A program made the position numbers and the translations under genes. Shown here piece after piece: positions 18,904 to 28,112 of a stretch of DNA of 64,000 bases; within the stretch, counting starts at the first letter, position 1; the number at the start of each line of letters is the position of its first letter. The DNA is taken from contig CANJLH010000002.1 in assembly GCA_947475415.1 (NCBI GenBank), forward strand, positions 186,001 to 250,000. The letters are read 5' to 3'. Source of the stretch: Caulobacteraceae bacterium (GTDB taxonomy: Bacteria; Pseudomonadota; Alphaproteobacteria; Caulobacterales; Caulobacteraceae). The notes beneath the pieces were generated by a model, which did not search any database, was not told where the DNA came from, and worked only from the letters and a program-made list of their open reading frames with translations.

Positions 18904-20038
18904 ATTCCGCGCCCCGCTCCAACTGGACGCGCTCCAGATATTCGTCGGGCTGGTGGGCCTGGTCGATGGAACCGGGGCCGCAGATCACCGTAGAAAAGCC
19001 CGCCGCCTGGAACTGGCCGGACTCGGCCACATAGGCGACCACGCGCGCCGGACCGTTGTCGCCGGCCAACCGTCGGGCGAAGGCCTCCGCCGCGCCGTTG
19101 GCTTCCGGCGCCAGGGGCGGGGCCGCAGAGCGTTGCTCGATGCGGGCGCCGGCCTCCGGCGAGCGGGCCTTCAGCGCCGCATCAAGCTCGCCCACCGCCT
19201 GGAACACCTCCTCCAGAATTGCATCGGGGGACTGACCGGGCAGGTAACGCAGGTCGAACAGGAACTGGCATTCCCGGGCCATGATGTTGGGCGCCGTGCC
19301 GCCGGCCACCTGATTGACGGTAACCGTCGCGCCCCTGGGCATGAAGGGCGAGGCGGGATCCGCCGCCAGATCCAGCTGCGCGCCCAGGTCCAGCAGGCGG
19401 CCCATCAGGGGGACGGCTTCCATTACCGCGGAGACGCCCCGATGGGGTTGGCTGGAGTGGGCCTCACGGCCGTTCACCGTCACCCGGTAGGTGACGATGC
19501 CCTTGTGGCCGTTCACCGCCACCATGTCGCTGGGCTCGCCCACCACCACAAGGGCGGGGCGCGGCAGGTCGCGGGCGATGACGGCGATCATGTCGGGAGC
19601 GCCCAAACAGCCCACCTCCTCGTCATAGGAGAACGCAAGATGCACCGGCCGTGTCAGCGGCCCGGCGGCCAGCTCGGGCGCGGCGGCCAGGGCCAGCGCC
19701 AGGAAGCCCTTCATGTCGCACGTCCCGCGGCCGTAGAGCCGCCCGCCCCGTTCGGTGAGCCGGAAGGGGTCGGAGGTCCAGGGCTGTCCGTCCACAGGCA
19801 CCACGTCTGTGTGGCCGGACAGCACAACCCCGCCCTCTAACGCGGGGCCGATGGTCGCGATCAGGTTCGACTTGCCGCCGTCGGCGTTGGGGACTCGCCG
19901 CGTCGCCACGCCCAGGCCGGCCAGATAGGCCTCGACCCACTGGATCAGCGCCAGGTTGGAAAGCCGCGAGGTGGTGTCGAAGGCCACGAGCGTTTCGAGA
20001 ATCGACAGGGCGCGGACGGTGAGGGCTTCGCCGGACAT
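18863..20038 (-). CDS. argE: acetylornithine deacetylase
   Basis: This zinc-dependent M20 peptidase-family enzyme releases ornithine from N-acetylornithine in arginine synthesis. Metal-site motifs are SGHTDVVPVDG, GRGTCDMKGF (bridging Asp) and YDEEVGCLG (catalytic Glu). The dimerisation lid domain lies at residues ~175-290. At 391 residues it is normal for ArgE; the related DapE and other M20 enzymes are possible alternatives. It is convergent with the glycosyltransferase. Confidence 0.88.
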   Translation of the reverse strand: MSGEALTVRALSILETLVAFDTTSRLSNLALIQWVEAYLAGLGVATRRVPNADGGKSNLIATIGPALEGGVVLSGHTDVVPVDGQPWTSDPFRLTERGGRLYGRGTCDMKGFLALALAAAPELAAGPLTRPVHLAFSYDEEVGCLGAPDMIAVIARDLPRPALVVVGEPSDMVAVNGHKGIVTYRVTVNGREAHSSQPHRGVSAVMEAVPLMGRLLDLGAQLDLAADPASPFMPRGATVTVNQVAGGTAPNIMARECQFLFDLRYLPGQSPDAILEEVFQAVGELDAALKARSPEAGARIEQRSAAPPLAPEANGAAEAFARRLAGDNGPARVVAYVAESGQFQAAGFSTVICGPGSIDQAHQPDEYLERVQLERGAEFMARLIDWASSGA

Positions 20039-20351
20039 GGCCTTAAGACTAGACCTAAGGCCGCCAGCGGCAAGGGCGCTATCCTGTCGCCGCCAAACGG
20101 GGGCGCCCGGCGGCGACAGGTGCGTCTAGGGCGGGCGGCGTGGGCCGCATCGCCTTTGCCTGCCCAGTAGGCCTCAAGCCAGCGGACCGGCGCATGATGC
20201 ATCTGCACTATGTCGTGGAAATTTTCCCAGATTGGCAGCAGGCGCCAGGATTGAGTGACAAGCAATTGAATTCATGATGAATTAATGTCAGAGGCGGCTA
20301 CAATCACCCCATGGCGGGTGATTCCGGCCCGTCGAACCCATGGGGTCGTCG
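20039..20351. other. intergenic region between argE and usg
   Basis: This divergent gap of about 310 bases has a visibly AT-richer stretch at 20214-20290. It must hold the promoters of argE and usg. No small gene or stable terminator was recognised. Confidence 0.4.
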
Positions 20352-20621
20352 ATGAGCGCTTCCGCCGCGTTTCAAAAACAGCTGGCCGGCTACGGCCTGA
20401 CCACGGCGGAGATCCTTTACCGCCTGCCCGACCACCCGGCGCTGCTGCAGTCCTACGTCTGGCAGGAGTACGACTTGTTCCCAAAGTTTCCGGAACTGCG
20501 CCGATTCCTGGACTTCTGGGCCGCAACCCTGGACGGGGCGCTCTACTCGGTGAAGGTCGCCCATGAGCGGCTGATCAAGCCGGCGGAGATCAAGGCCTTG
20601 GGCGAGTTCCGCATCCATTGA
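20352..20621 (+). CDS. Usg family protein
   Basis: This 89-residue protein matches the alphaproteobacterial Usg family, best known as a small gene near trpF in Caulobacter. Typical segments are LAGYGLTTAEILYRLPDHP, LLQSYVWQEYDLFPKFPELRRFLDFW and SVKVAHERLIKPAEI. Biochemical function is unknown and no trp genes are visible here. The ATG at 20352 gives the usual N-terminus; one at 20340 would add four residues. Confidence 0.85.
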   Translation: MSASAAFQKQLAGYGLTTAEILYRLPDHPALLQSYVWQEYDLFPKFPELRRFLDFWAATLDGALYSVKVAHERLIKPAEIKALGEFRIH

Positions 20622-20640
20622 GCCGGGGCGGCTCGGCTCG

Positions 20641-21522
20641 TTACAACGCCTTCGCCTCGATCCCCGCCAACCGCGGCATTGCTGGGCCATAAACCGCCTC
20701 TAGCGCCGCGGCGGGATCGGCGCCCATGGCCCGGGCCATGACGGTGGCGGCGCCCACGGCGGCGAAGGCCTCGGCGCTACGGAGCACGTCGTCGGCGGTT
20801 CCGTCGTCGCGGACTTCGCAGAAGGCGGTGACTTCAATCTCGCCGATGTCGCGGCCGACAGCGTCGCAGTGGCGGCGCAGCACGTCCACTTTGTGGGCCA
20901 CCACCTTAGGCGGTCCGAAGAAGTTGCAGGCGTCGGCGTACTGCGCCACCAGGCGCAGGGTCTTCTTTTCGCCGCCGCCGCCGATCATGATCCGCGGACG
21001 CGGCGCGGACACCGGGGCGGGCGAACACAGCGTCTCGGCCAATTGGAAGCACTTGCCGTTGAACGGCCCGTTGTTATCGCTCCACATCTGCAGGCAGATC
21101 TGCAGCGCCTCTTCAAGCTGTTCGAACCGCTCGGCGATTGGCGGGAAGCGGACGCCCAGGCCCCTGTGCTCGCGCTCATACCAGGCCGCGCCGATGCCCA
21201 GTTCGGCGCGGCCGCCGCTGAGAACGTCAAGGGTGGTGACCGTCTTGGCCAGCAAACCCGGATGACGATAGGTGACCCCGGTCACCAGCAGGCGCAGGCG
21301 CAGGCGCTGAGTCACCCCGGCCACGAATCCCAGGGCCGTGTAGCCCTCCAGCATCGGATCCTCCGCCGGAGCCATCATCTCCATCTGGAAGAAGTGGTCC
21401 ATGAACGACAGGGTGCGCACCCCCACCGCCTCGGATGTACGGGCCAGACGTGCGACGCCCGGTCCTATGCCCGCCGGTCCGCCGGCCCAGTCGAAACGGG
21501 ATACATGGATATCAAGGTGCAT
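20641..21522 (-). CDS. LLM-class flavin-dependent oxidoreductase (F420-type)
   Basis: The 293-residue luciferase-like monooxygenase opens MHLDIHVSRFDW and shows LSFMDHFFQM, RLRLLVTGVTYRHPGLLAKTVTTLDVLSGGRAELGIGAAWYEREH and PRIMIGGGGEKKTLRLVAQYADACNF, the pattern of the F420-dependent TIGR03560-like subgroup. The substrate is unknown. GGAGG five bases before the ATG at 21522 fixes the start; a much longer open frame upstream reads like non-coding DNA. It is convergent with usg. Confidence 0.85.
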   Translation of the reverse strand: MHLDIHVSRFDWAGGPAGIGPGVARLARTSEAVGVRTLSFMDHFFQMEMMAPAEDPMLEGYTALGFVAGVTQRLRLRLLVTGVTYRHPGLLAKTVTTLDVLSGGRAELGIGAAWYEREHRGLGVRFPPIAERFEQLEEALQICLQMWSDNNGPFNGKCFQLAETLCSPAPVSAPRPRIMIGGGGEKKTLRLVAQYADACNFFGPPKVVAHKVDVLRRHCDAVGRDIGEIEVTAFCEVRDDGTADDVLRSAEAFAAVGAATVMARAMGADPAAALEAVYGPAMPRLAGIEAKAL

Positions 21523-21811
21523 GGTCGCCTCCGTGGGCATGCGCATGGGCTGGCGCCGGATGTGCGGGAATTTCGTGCTCGTGGCGCCCAACGCCGTCAA
21601 GGGCCTACGAGTCCGCCCCATGCGCCCGGGCGGTGCGAGCCAGGGGCTCCGCTCTCGATTGTGCGAGCGCGGCCGCTGGCGCCTTTGAGACTCTAAGAAC
21701 CGGGCGTCCCAATCCAAGCGACGGCGGCGTCGACAGCGTTGCGGACAAATGGCGATACCGCCCGCCGCCTTCCCGGTCGACAAGCGCACGCGGCGGTGGG
21801 ACTTATGGGGC

Positions 21812-23452
21812 ATGCCGGCCAGTCTCACCGCATCCGTCCGTCTGTTCGCCGCCGCCGCCCTGGCGTTGAGTCTTACCGGCTGTCGGGAGACCGCCCAGCG
21901 GCCGGCCTGCCCGGCGGGGCAGGTTTGCCTGGAGTATGGCAACGGGTCGGACCCGGCGACGCTGGATCCGCAACAGTCCAACCTGGTGGACGAGTCGGTG
22001 GTGATCGGCGACCTGATGATGGGGCTGACCACCAATGCGCCGGACGGCTCGACCCTGCCCGGCATGGCTGCGTCCTGGGCGGTGAGCCCGGATGGCCTGA
22101 CCTGGACCTTCCGCTTGCGCGACGCGGTGTGGTCGGACGGGGTTCCCGTCACCGCCGACGATTTCGTCTACGCCTACCGGCGCATCCTCAAGCCCGAGAC
22201 GGCGGCGATCTACGCCTATCTGGTGACCATCCTGAAGAACGGCCGGGCCATCAACGAGGGCAAGGCCGCGCCGGAGACGCTGGGCGCGCGGGCTGTGGAT
22301 GCGCACACCCTGGAGCTAAGGCTGGAGCATCCGGTTCCCTATCTGCCGGGTCTGGCCAAGCACCACAGTTTCTTTCCCGTGCCCCGCCATGTGGTGGCCC
22401 GATGGGGCGACGGCTGGAGTCAGCCGGGGCGGTATGTCTCCAACGGGCCCTACCGGCTGGTGAGCTGGCGGCTGGGGGACTACCTGCGGGTGGAGAAGAA
22501 CCCGCGGTTCTTCGACGCCGCCAAGGTCTGTGTGGACCGGATCGATTATTATCCCACCACCGACGCGGTGGCGGCGGAGCGGCGGGTGGCGTTGGGAGAG
22601 CTGGACCTGAACACCTCGTTCCAGTCCAGCCGGTTCACCAGGCTTAAGCAGACCCTGCCGGGGTTCCCGCGCACCCATGTGACTCTCGCCACCTCCTATC
22701 TGTCGTTCAACACCCGCGACTTTGCGCCGTTCAAGGACATCCGGGTGCGCCGGGCGCTGTCGATGGCGATGGATCGCGACTTCGTCACAGCCAAGCTGCT
22801 GCGGGCCGGCCAGCTTCCGGCCTACGCCTTCGTGCCGCCGGGGATCTCCAATTACACCCAAGGTCCACAGACCACCTGGGCGAAGCTGAGCTTTCCTGCG
22901 CGGCAGGCGGAGGCAAGGCGGCTGTTGGCCCAGGCTGGGTTCTCCGCCGCGCGGCCGCTGATGTTCGAAGTCAAGGCGGCCAATTCGCCGGACACCCAGC
23001 TGCTGATGCAGGCGATCCAGGCGGACTGGCGGGCTATCGGGGTGGAAGCCAAATTGGTGCAGAACGAAAGCCAGATCGCCTTCGCCGCCTATGCCGCTCG
23101 GGATTTCCAGGTAGGGCCGATGAGCTGGTACGGGGACTATGACGATCCGCTGACCTTCCTGGAGCTCCTGAAGTCGGACACCGGCGCACAGAACTATGGC
23201 GACTACAACAATCCGGCCTATGACGCCCTGCTGGCCCAGGCCGACCATGAGGCGGACCTGGGCAAGCGCGCCGCCCTGCTGGCCCGGGCCGAACAGATCA
23301 TGTTGAACGACGAGGCGGTCGCGCCGCTCTATTTCGTGGTCAACCGGGCGCTGGTGAACCCCAAGATCACCGGCTGGGTGGACAACGCCACCCATACCCA
23401 CCGGGCCCGCTGGTTGTGTGTGAAGCCCCGTGAGGCCGGCGGGCCGTCATGA
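21812..23452 (+). CDS. oligopeptide-binding lipoprotein (SBP family 5)
   Basis: This 546-residue periplasmic binding lipoprotein has the lipobox LSLTGC. Family-5 marks include ATLDPQQSNLVDE, DGLTWTFRLRDAVWSDGVPVTADDFVYAYRRIL and VRRALSMAMDRDFVTAKLL, as in OppA and MppA. It should bind peptides for import, but no permease or ATPase genes lie here. The ATG at 21812 is chosen because it starts directly before the signal peptide; one 21 codons earlier is less likely. Its stop overlaps the next ATG (ATGA). Confidence 0.88.
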   Translation: MPASLTASVRLFAAAALALSLTGCRETAQRPACPAGQVCLEYGNGSDPATLDPQQSNLVDESVVIGDLMMGLTTNAPDGSTLPGMAASWAVSPDGLTWTFRLRDAVWSDGVPVTADDFVYAYRRILKPETAAIYAYLVTILKNGRAINEGKAAPETLGARAVDAHTLELRLEHPVPYLPGLAKHHSFFPVPRHVVARWGDGWSQPGRYVSNGPYRLVSWRLGDYLRVEKNPRFFDAAKVCVDRIDYYPTTDAVAAERRVALGELDLNTSFQSSRFTRLKQTLPGFPRTHVTLATSYLSFNTRDFAPFKDIRVRRALSMAMDRDFVTAKLLRAGQLPAYAFVPPGISNYTQGPQTTWAKLSFPARQAEARRLLAQAGFSAARPLMFEVKAANSPDTQLLMQAIQADWRAIGVEAKLVQNESQIAFAAYAARDFQVGPMSWYGDYDDPLTFLELLKSDTGAQNYGDYNNPAYDALLAQADHEADLGKRAALLARAEQIMLNDEAVAPLYFVVNRALVNPKITGWVDNATHTHRARWLCVKPREAGGPS

Positions 23453-25533
23453 AGCACCTGATCCTCGCCGCCGCCCTGGCGCTGTCCGCCTCCGGAGTCC
23501 TCGCTCAAACCGACATGACCGACCCCAACGCCTATCTGGAGGAAATCGAGGGCGACAAGGCGCTCGCTTTCGCCCGCGCCGAGAACGCCCGCTCCCTGCC
23601 GGTGCTGGAGGGCGACGCCCGCTACGCCGGCCTGCACGCCCAGGCCCTGAAGATCGCCACCGCCAGCGACCGGATCCCGGCGGTGGGATTCGCCGGCGAT
23701 GGGCGGCTGCGGAATTTCTGGCAGGACGCCGAGCATGTGCGCGGGGTGTGGCGCACGGCGAGTCTGACCAGCTACCGGGCCAAGACGCCGAACTGGCGCA
23801 CGATCCTTGACCTGGACGCCGTGGCCAAGGCCCGGGGCGCCAACTGGGTCTGGCATGGCGCGGTCTGCTTGCCGCCGGATGACCGCTATTGCCTGTTGCA
23901 GCTCTCCGACGGGGGCAAGGACGCCGTCAGCCTGCTGGAGTTCGACGTGACCACCGGCGCCTTCGTAGACGGCGGCTTCCATTCGCCGGACAGCAAGCAG
24001 GATGTGGCCTGGCTGGACCGCGACACCCTGCTGATCGGCCGCGACTGGGGGGACGGGAGCCTCACCCAGTCCAGCTATCCCTATATCATCAAGGCCTGGA
24101 CCCGAGGCGCGCCGCTAAGCGCCGCGCGCGAGGTGTTCCGCGGGTCGAACACCGACGTGGCGGTGCAGCCCATGGTGCTGCGTGACGCCGACGGTCGGGT
24201 GCAGGCGCAGATCGCCGTGCGGGCGGTGAGCTTCTTCGAGGTGGAATACCACCTGCTGGGCGGGCCTGAACCGATGCGCCTGCCGCTGCCGCTGAAATCC
24301 ACGATCCAGGGGCTGGTGGACGGCCAGATGGTGTTCACCCTTGAACAGGATTGGGGCGATTTTCACTCCGGCGACCTGATGGCCTATGACCTGGCGGTGC
24401 TGAAGGCGGCGCCTGGGTCGGCGAAACCCACGCTGATCCTGCGGCCCGGCCCCACCCAGGCGGTGGAGCAGGTGGCGACGACCCGCAACCGGCTGGTGGT
24501 GGCTCTGTACGAAAACGTGCGCGGCGGGGTGCTGAGCTTCCGTCATGGCCCGGACGGATGGACCTCTGCGCCGCTGAAGGTTCCGGCGGACGTCTCGGTG
24601 GGGATCGCCTCGGCGTCGGAACGGGACGACCGGCTGATCCTGTCGGTGGCGGGCTATCTCACCCCCAACCGCCAGATGCTGGCCGACGCGTCCGATGGGG
24701 CGGTCTCGACGCTCAAGACCCTGCCGGCCCGGTTCGACGCCTCCACCCACGTGGTGGAGCAGGCCTGGGCCGCCTCCAAGGACGGAACCAGGATCCCCTA
24801 TTTCCTGGTGCGGCCCAAGGGTCTCAAATTCGACGGCCAGGCGCCCACCCTGCTCTACGCCTATGGCGGATTCCAGAACTCCATGACCCCGGCCTATTCG
24901 CCCATGGTGGGCAAGCTTTGGCTGGAGCGGGGCGGGGTCTATGTGGTGGCCAATATCCGCGGCGGCGGGGAGTTCGGTCCCCGCTGGCATGAAGCTGGTT
25001 TGAAGCTGAACCGTCAGCGGGTCTATGACGACTTCTTCGCGGTGTCCCAGGACCTGATCGCGCGCAAGATCACCAGCCCGCGGCGGTTGGGGATCATGGG
25101 CGGCTCCAACGGCGGGCTGCTGATGGGGGTGGCGCTCACCCAGCGTCCGGAACTCTACAACGCGGTGGTCATCCAGGTGCCGCTGTTCGACATGATCGGT
25201 TACACCCACATCGGCGCCGGCGCCTCCTGGGTGGGCGAGTATGGCGACCCGGCCATCCCCGCCGAGCGGGCGGTGCTGGACAGCTACTCCCCCTATCAGA
25301 ACCTCCGCGCCGGGCGGCCCTATCCGCAGGTGTTCATCGAGACCTCCACCAAGGATGACCGCGTCCACCCCGCCCACGCGCGAAAAGCGGCGGCCCGGCT
25401 GAAGGCCCTGGGCTATCCTTACCTCTATTACGAGAATATCGACGGCGGACATGCCGCGGCGGCCAATCTCAATGAGACCGCCCGGCGGGTGGCGCTGGAA
25501 TACACCTACCTCACGCAGCGGCTGATGGACTAG
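23449..25533 (+). CDS. secreted prolyl oligopeptidase family S9 peptidase
   Basis: This 694-residue serine peptidase has a cleavable-looking signal (LILAAALALSASGVLAQ), a beta-propeller domain (~70-420) and an alpha/beta-hydrolase domain. The triad is visible: Ser in MGGSNGGLLMG, Asp in STKDDRVHPAH and His in DGGHAAA. It should cut short peptides, preferring proline, in the periplasm. Its ATG overlaps the stop of the oligopeptide-binding lipoprotein, so binding and hydrolysis are probably co-produced. Confidence 0.92.
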   Translation: MKHLILAAALALSASGVLAQTDMTDPNAYLEEIEGDKALAFARAENARSLPVLEGDARYAGLHAQALKIATASDRIPAVGFAGDGRLRNFWQDAEHVRGVWRTASLTSYRAKTPNWRTILDLDAVAKARGANWVWHGAVCLPPDDRYCLLQLSDGGKDAVSLLEFDVTTGAFVDGGFHSPDSKQDVAWLDRDTLLIGRDWGDGSLTQSSYPYIIKAWTRGAPLSAAREVFRGSNTDVAVQPMVLRDADGRVQAQIAVRAVSFFEVEYHLLGGPEPMRLPLPLKSTIQGLVDGQMVFTLEQDWGDFHSGDLMAYDLAVLKAAPGSAKPTLILRPGPTQAVEQVATTRNRLVVALYENVRGGVLSFRHGPDGWTSAPLKVPADVSVGIASASERDDRLILSVAGYLTPNRQMLADASDGAVSTLKTLPARFDASTHVVEQAWAASKDGTRIPYFLVRPKGLKFDGQAPTLLYAYGGFQNSMTPAYSPMVGKLWLERGGVYVVANIRGGGEFGPRWHEAGLKLNRQRVYDDFFAVSQDLIARKITSPRRLGIMGGSNGGLLMGVALTQRPELYNAVVIQVPLFDMIGYTHIGAGASWVGEYGDPAIPAERAVLDSYSPYQNLRAGRPYPQVFIETSTKDDRVHPAHARKAAARLKALGYPYLYYENIDGGHAAAANLNETARRVALEYTYLTQRLMD

Positions 25534-25577
25534 CCGCCCGCAATACCGTTTGATCTTGAACCAAAATGGAGGAACCG

Positions 25578-26420
25578 ATGGCGGTGGAACGGCGCAACCT
25601 GGACGACCGGGTGATCTATGAGAGGGAAGGCCCCATCGCGCGGGTGATCATGAACTGGCCGGAGAAGGCCAACGCCCAGGATTCGCGCATGGTCTGGGCC
25701 CTGGACGCGGCGCTCAAGGAGGCCGACCGCGACTACGGCGTCAAGGTCGTGATCATCAAGGCCAACGGCAAGGGCTTCTGCTCCGGCCACGCCATGGGCC
25801 GCCCGCCCTCCGAGAGCTATCCGGAGTTCGCCGAGGGCGAGCACCACACCGGCCTCCACCACAAGGGCTCTCAGGACCTGTTCCTGTGGCCGGTGCTCTA
25901 TCTGTGGGAGTTCCGCAAGCCCACCATCGCCCAGGTGCACGGTTACGCCATCGGCGCCGGCTCCTACTGGGCCATGCTGCCCGACATCACCGTCTGTTCC
26001 GAGGACGCCTTCTTCCAGATGCCGCTTCCCCAGGCCATGGGCTTTCCCACCGGCGAGACCATGATCGAGCCGTGGATCTTCATGAGCCACAAGAAGGCTG
26101 CGGAATATCTCTTCCAATCCAAGACCCTGGACGCCCAGACGGCCCTGGAATGGGGCGGCGTCAACCAGGTGGTGCCCCGCGACAAGCTGGAGGAGACGGT
26201 GGAGGCCATCGCCGCCAACATCGCCCGCGCCCCGCTCACCACACTGATGCTGTCAAAGCAGCTGATCAAGCGCGCGTTCGAAGGCATGGGCATGCGCACC
26301 CACCTGCAGCAATCCGCCGACATGCTGGCGCTCGCCGGCCAGACCCGCGAGGTGAAGGAACACCTGGGCGCCATGCAGGCCCGAAGCAAGATGCCGAGGC
26401 AGTCGATCGCGGGGGGATAG
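25578..26420 (+). CDS. enoyl-CoA hydratase/isomerase family protein
   Basis: This 280-residue crotonase-fold protein has KVVIIKANGKGFCSGHAMG as first oxyanion-hole segment and VHGYAIGAGSYWAMLPDITVCSEDAFFQMP as the second, where the usual catalytic Glu of the first helix (GGGxEL) is replaced by GAGSYW. It may therefore act on a non-standard reaction or be a divergent isomerase. Start 25578 is supported by GGAGG five bases upstream, inside an alternative start at 25566. No pathway partners are adjacent. Confidence 0.85.
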   Translation: MAVERRNLDDRVIYEREGPIARVIMNWPEKANAQDSRMVWALDAALKEADRDYGVKVVIIKANGKGFCSGHAMGRPPSESYPEFAEGEHHTGLHHKGSQDLFLWPVLYLWEFRKPTIAQVHGYAIGAGSYWAMLPDITVCSEDAFFQMPLPQAMGFPTGETMIEPWIFMSHKKAAEYLFQSKTLDAQTALEWGGVNQVVPRDKLEETVEAIAANIARAPLTTLMLSKQLIKRAFEGMGMRTHLQQSADMLALAGQTREVKEHLGAMQARSKMPRQSIAGG

Positions 26421-26822
26421 GGGCGGCGCGCCTTGGCGCCGGTCGGAGGGGGCTTGGGACGCTGGCGGGCGCGTGTCTTGGGCTCCAACCGACTCGGTAT
26501 TACGCGAACGACGCATTATGCCGACCACCGTTGAGGTTCGCCCACCGCCGATCCCACTCGCTCGTCCCGACGAAAACCCGCTCAGGCCCCTACGTCAGAT
26601 CCGGTCGTATCCAAAGTGCATGGGATTGATCCTCGAAAAATTGAACCCCAGGGCTTTTTTTCACCCCAAACACCGGATTTGTCCCGTCTCCCGTCGCTGT
26701 GCCCCTCCATCGCGCTTCGCAGCGCGAGCAGATTGGGGGCCGCTCAAACCGTTCGCCCGCCGCGTCCGAACCCGCTAACATGCGGCCAGGGGCCGGACGG
26801 GCCTCGCTGCCCATCCTGAAAC
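26421..26822. other. gene-free stretch of 400 bases
   Basis: Nothing protein-like was seen on either strand. A T7 run at 26656-26662 is not preceded by a clear stem. It must contain the promoter for the CorC/CNNM gene. Confidence 0.4.
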
Positions 26823-28112
26823 ATGCTCCTCGCCGCTACCGCCGTCGTGCTCCTCATGGTGCTCCTGAACGGTCTTCTAACCATGTCCGAACTGGCGGTG
26901 GTCTCCGCCCGCAGGGCGCGCCTGCAGGCCATGGCCGAGCGGGGCGACCAAGGCGCGCGCGTCGCCCTGCGCCTGGCAGAGGAGCCGACCCGGTTCCTGT
27001 CGGCGGTGCAGGTGGGGATCACCCTGATCGGCATCCTGATCGGCGCCTATGGAGAGGCGACCATCGCCGGCGAACTGCAATTGCGGTTCAAGGACCTGCC
27101 GATGGTGGGCAAGTACGCTGATGAGATCTCCACAGGCGTGGTGGTGGTGCTGCTCACCTATTTCTCGCTGATCCTGGGCGAGCTGGTGCCCAAACGGGTG
27201 GCGCTGATCCACGCCGAGAGCATCGCCACCCTGGTGTCGCGACCGCTGAACCTGGTGGCGAAGATGATGGGGCCGTTCGTCACCCTGTTGACGTTCTCCA
27301 CCGCTGCGGTGCTGGCGCTGCTCCGGGTCCGCGACCGGGACGGCAGCATGGTCACCCAGGAGGAGGTGGAGACGGTGCTGGCCGAAGGCACCGGCGCCGG
27401 CGTCATCGAGCCCCAGGAGGAGGCGATGATGCACGAGGTCATGCGCCTGGGCGACCGGATGGTGCGCGTGGCCATGACGCCGCGCACCGACGTCTACTGG
27501 ATCTCCCTGGACGACCCGCCCGAGGTGATCCTCGAGGAGGTGCGCGCCTGCCCCTATTCGCGCATCGTGCTGGCCCGGGGGCACGACTTCGACAGCCCCC
27601 TGGGCGTGGTCCACAAGAAGGATATCGCAGACGTCCTGCTGGCCGGCGCCCCCCTCGACCTGGGCGCCCTGGCCAAGGAGCCGATCTATATCCCCGAGAC
27701 CACCTCTCTGCTGGGCGCCCTGGAGCAGCTCAAGGCTTCGCCGGTGCATATGGCCTTCGTGGTGGATGAGTTCGGCGGGCTGGAGGGGGTGATCACCCCC
27801 ACCGACCTGCTGGAGATGATCGCCGGCGACTTCCCGGAGGGTCACGACAAGGCCACCGCCGCTATCGTCAAGCGTGAGGATGGCTCGTTCCTGGTGGATG
27901 GAAAAGCCGACCTGCTCGAACTGGGCGATGTGTTGGGCGAGGAATTCGACGGCGGTAGCTTCCACACCGCCGCGGGCCTGGTGCTCAACCACCTGGGCCG
28001 ATTGCCGAAGGAGGGCGAGGTGGTGGTGATCGGCGGCTATGAGGCCGAAGTGATCGATATGGACGGCCGGCGGATCGACAAGCTGCTGATCCGCAAGACG
28101 CTCAAGGTCTGA
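26823..28112 (+). CDS. hemolysin family CNNM/CorC-type membrane protein
   Basis: This 429-residue protein has an N-terminal DUF21/CNNM membrane domain (three to four hydrophobic stretches in residues 1-150, including VQVGITLIGILIGAYGE and LGELVPKRVAL). A CBS pair follows (~200-330, with VAMTPRTDVYW and HMAFVVDEFGGLEGVITPTDLLE). The C-terminal CorC/HlyC domain starts ~345 (DGSFLVDGKADLLELGDVLG). Such proteins are implicated in magnesium or cobalt efflux; the old hemolysin name is historical. The gene is complete and alone. Confidence 0.93.
   Translation: MLLAATAVVLLMVLLNGLLTMSELAVVSARRARLQAMAERGDQGARVALRLAEEPTRFLSAVQVGITLIGILIGAYGEATIAGELQLRFKDLPMVGKYADEISTGVVVVLLTYFSLILGELVPKRVALIHAESIATLVSRPLNLVAKMMGPFVTLLTFSTAAVLALLRVRDRDGSMVTQEEVETVLAEGTGAGVIEPQEEAMMHEVMRLGDRMVRVAMTPRTDVYWISLDDPPEVILEEVRACPYSRIVLARGHDFDSPLGVVHKKDIADVLLAGAPLDLGALAKEPIYIPETTSLLGALEQLKASPVHMAFVVDEFGGLEGVITPTDLLEMIAGDFPEGHDKATAAIVKREDGSFLVDGKADLLELGDVLGEEFDGGSFHTAAGLVLNHLGRLPKEGEVVVIGGYEAEVIDMDGRRIDKLLIRKTLKV

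Noticed and set aside
21523..22152. Extended N-terminus of the luciferase-like monooxygenase
   Set aside because: The upstream 210 residues have no protein character; GGAGG precedes ATG 21522.
26640..26670. Intrinsic terminator at a T7 run
   Set aside because: No stable stem precedes the T run.
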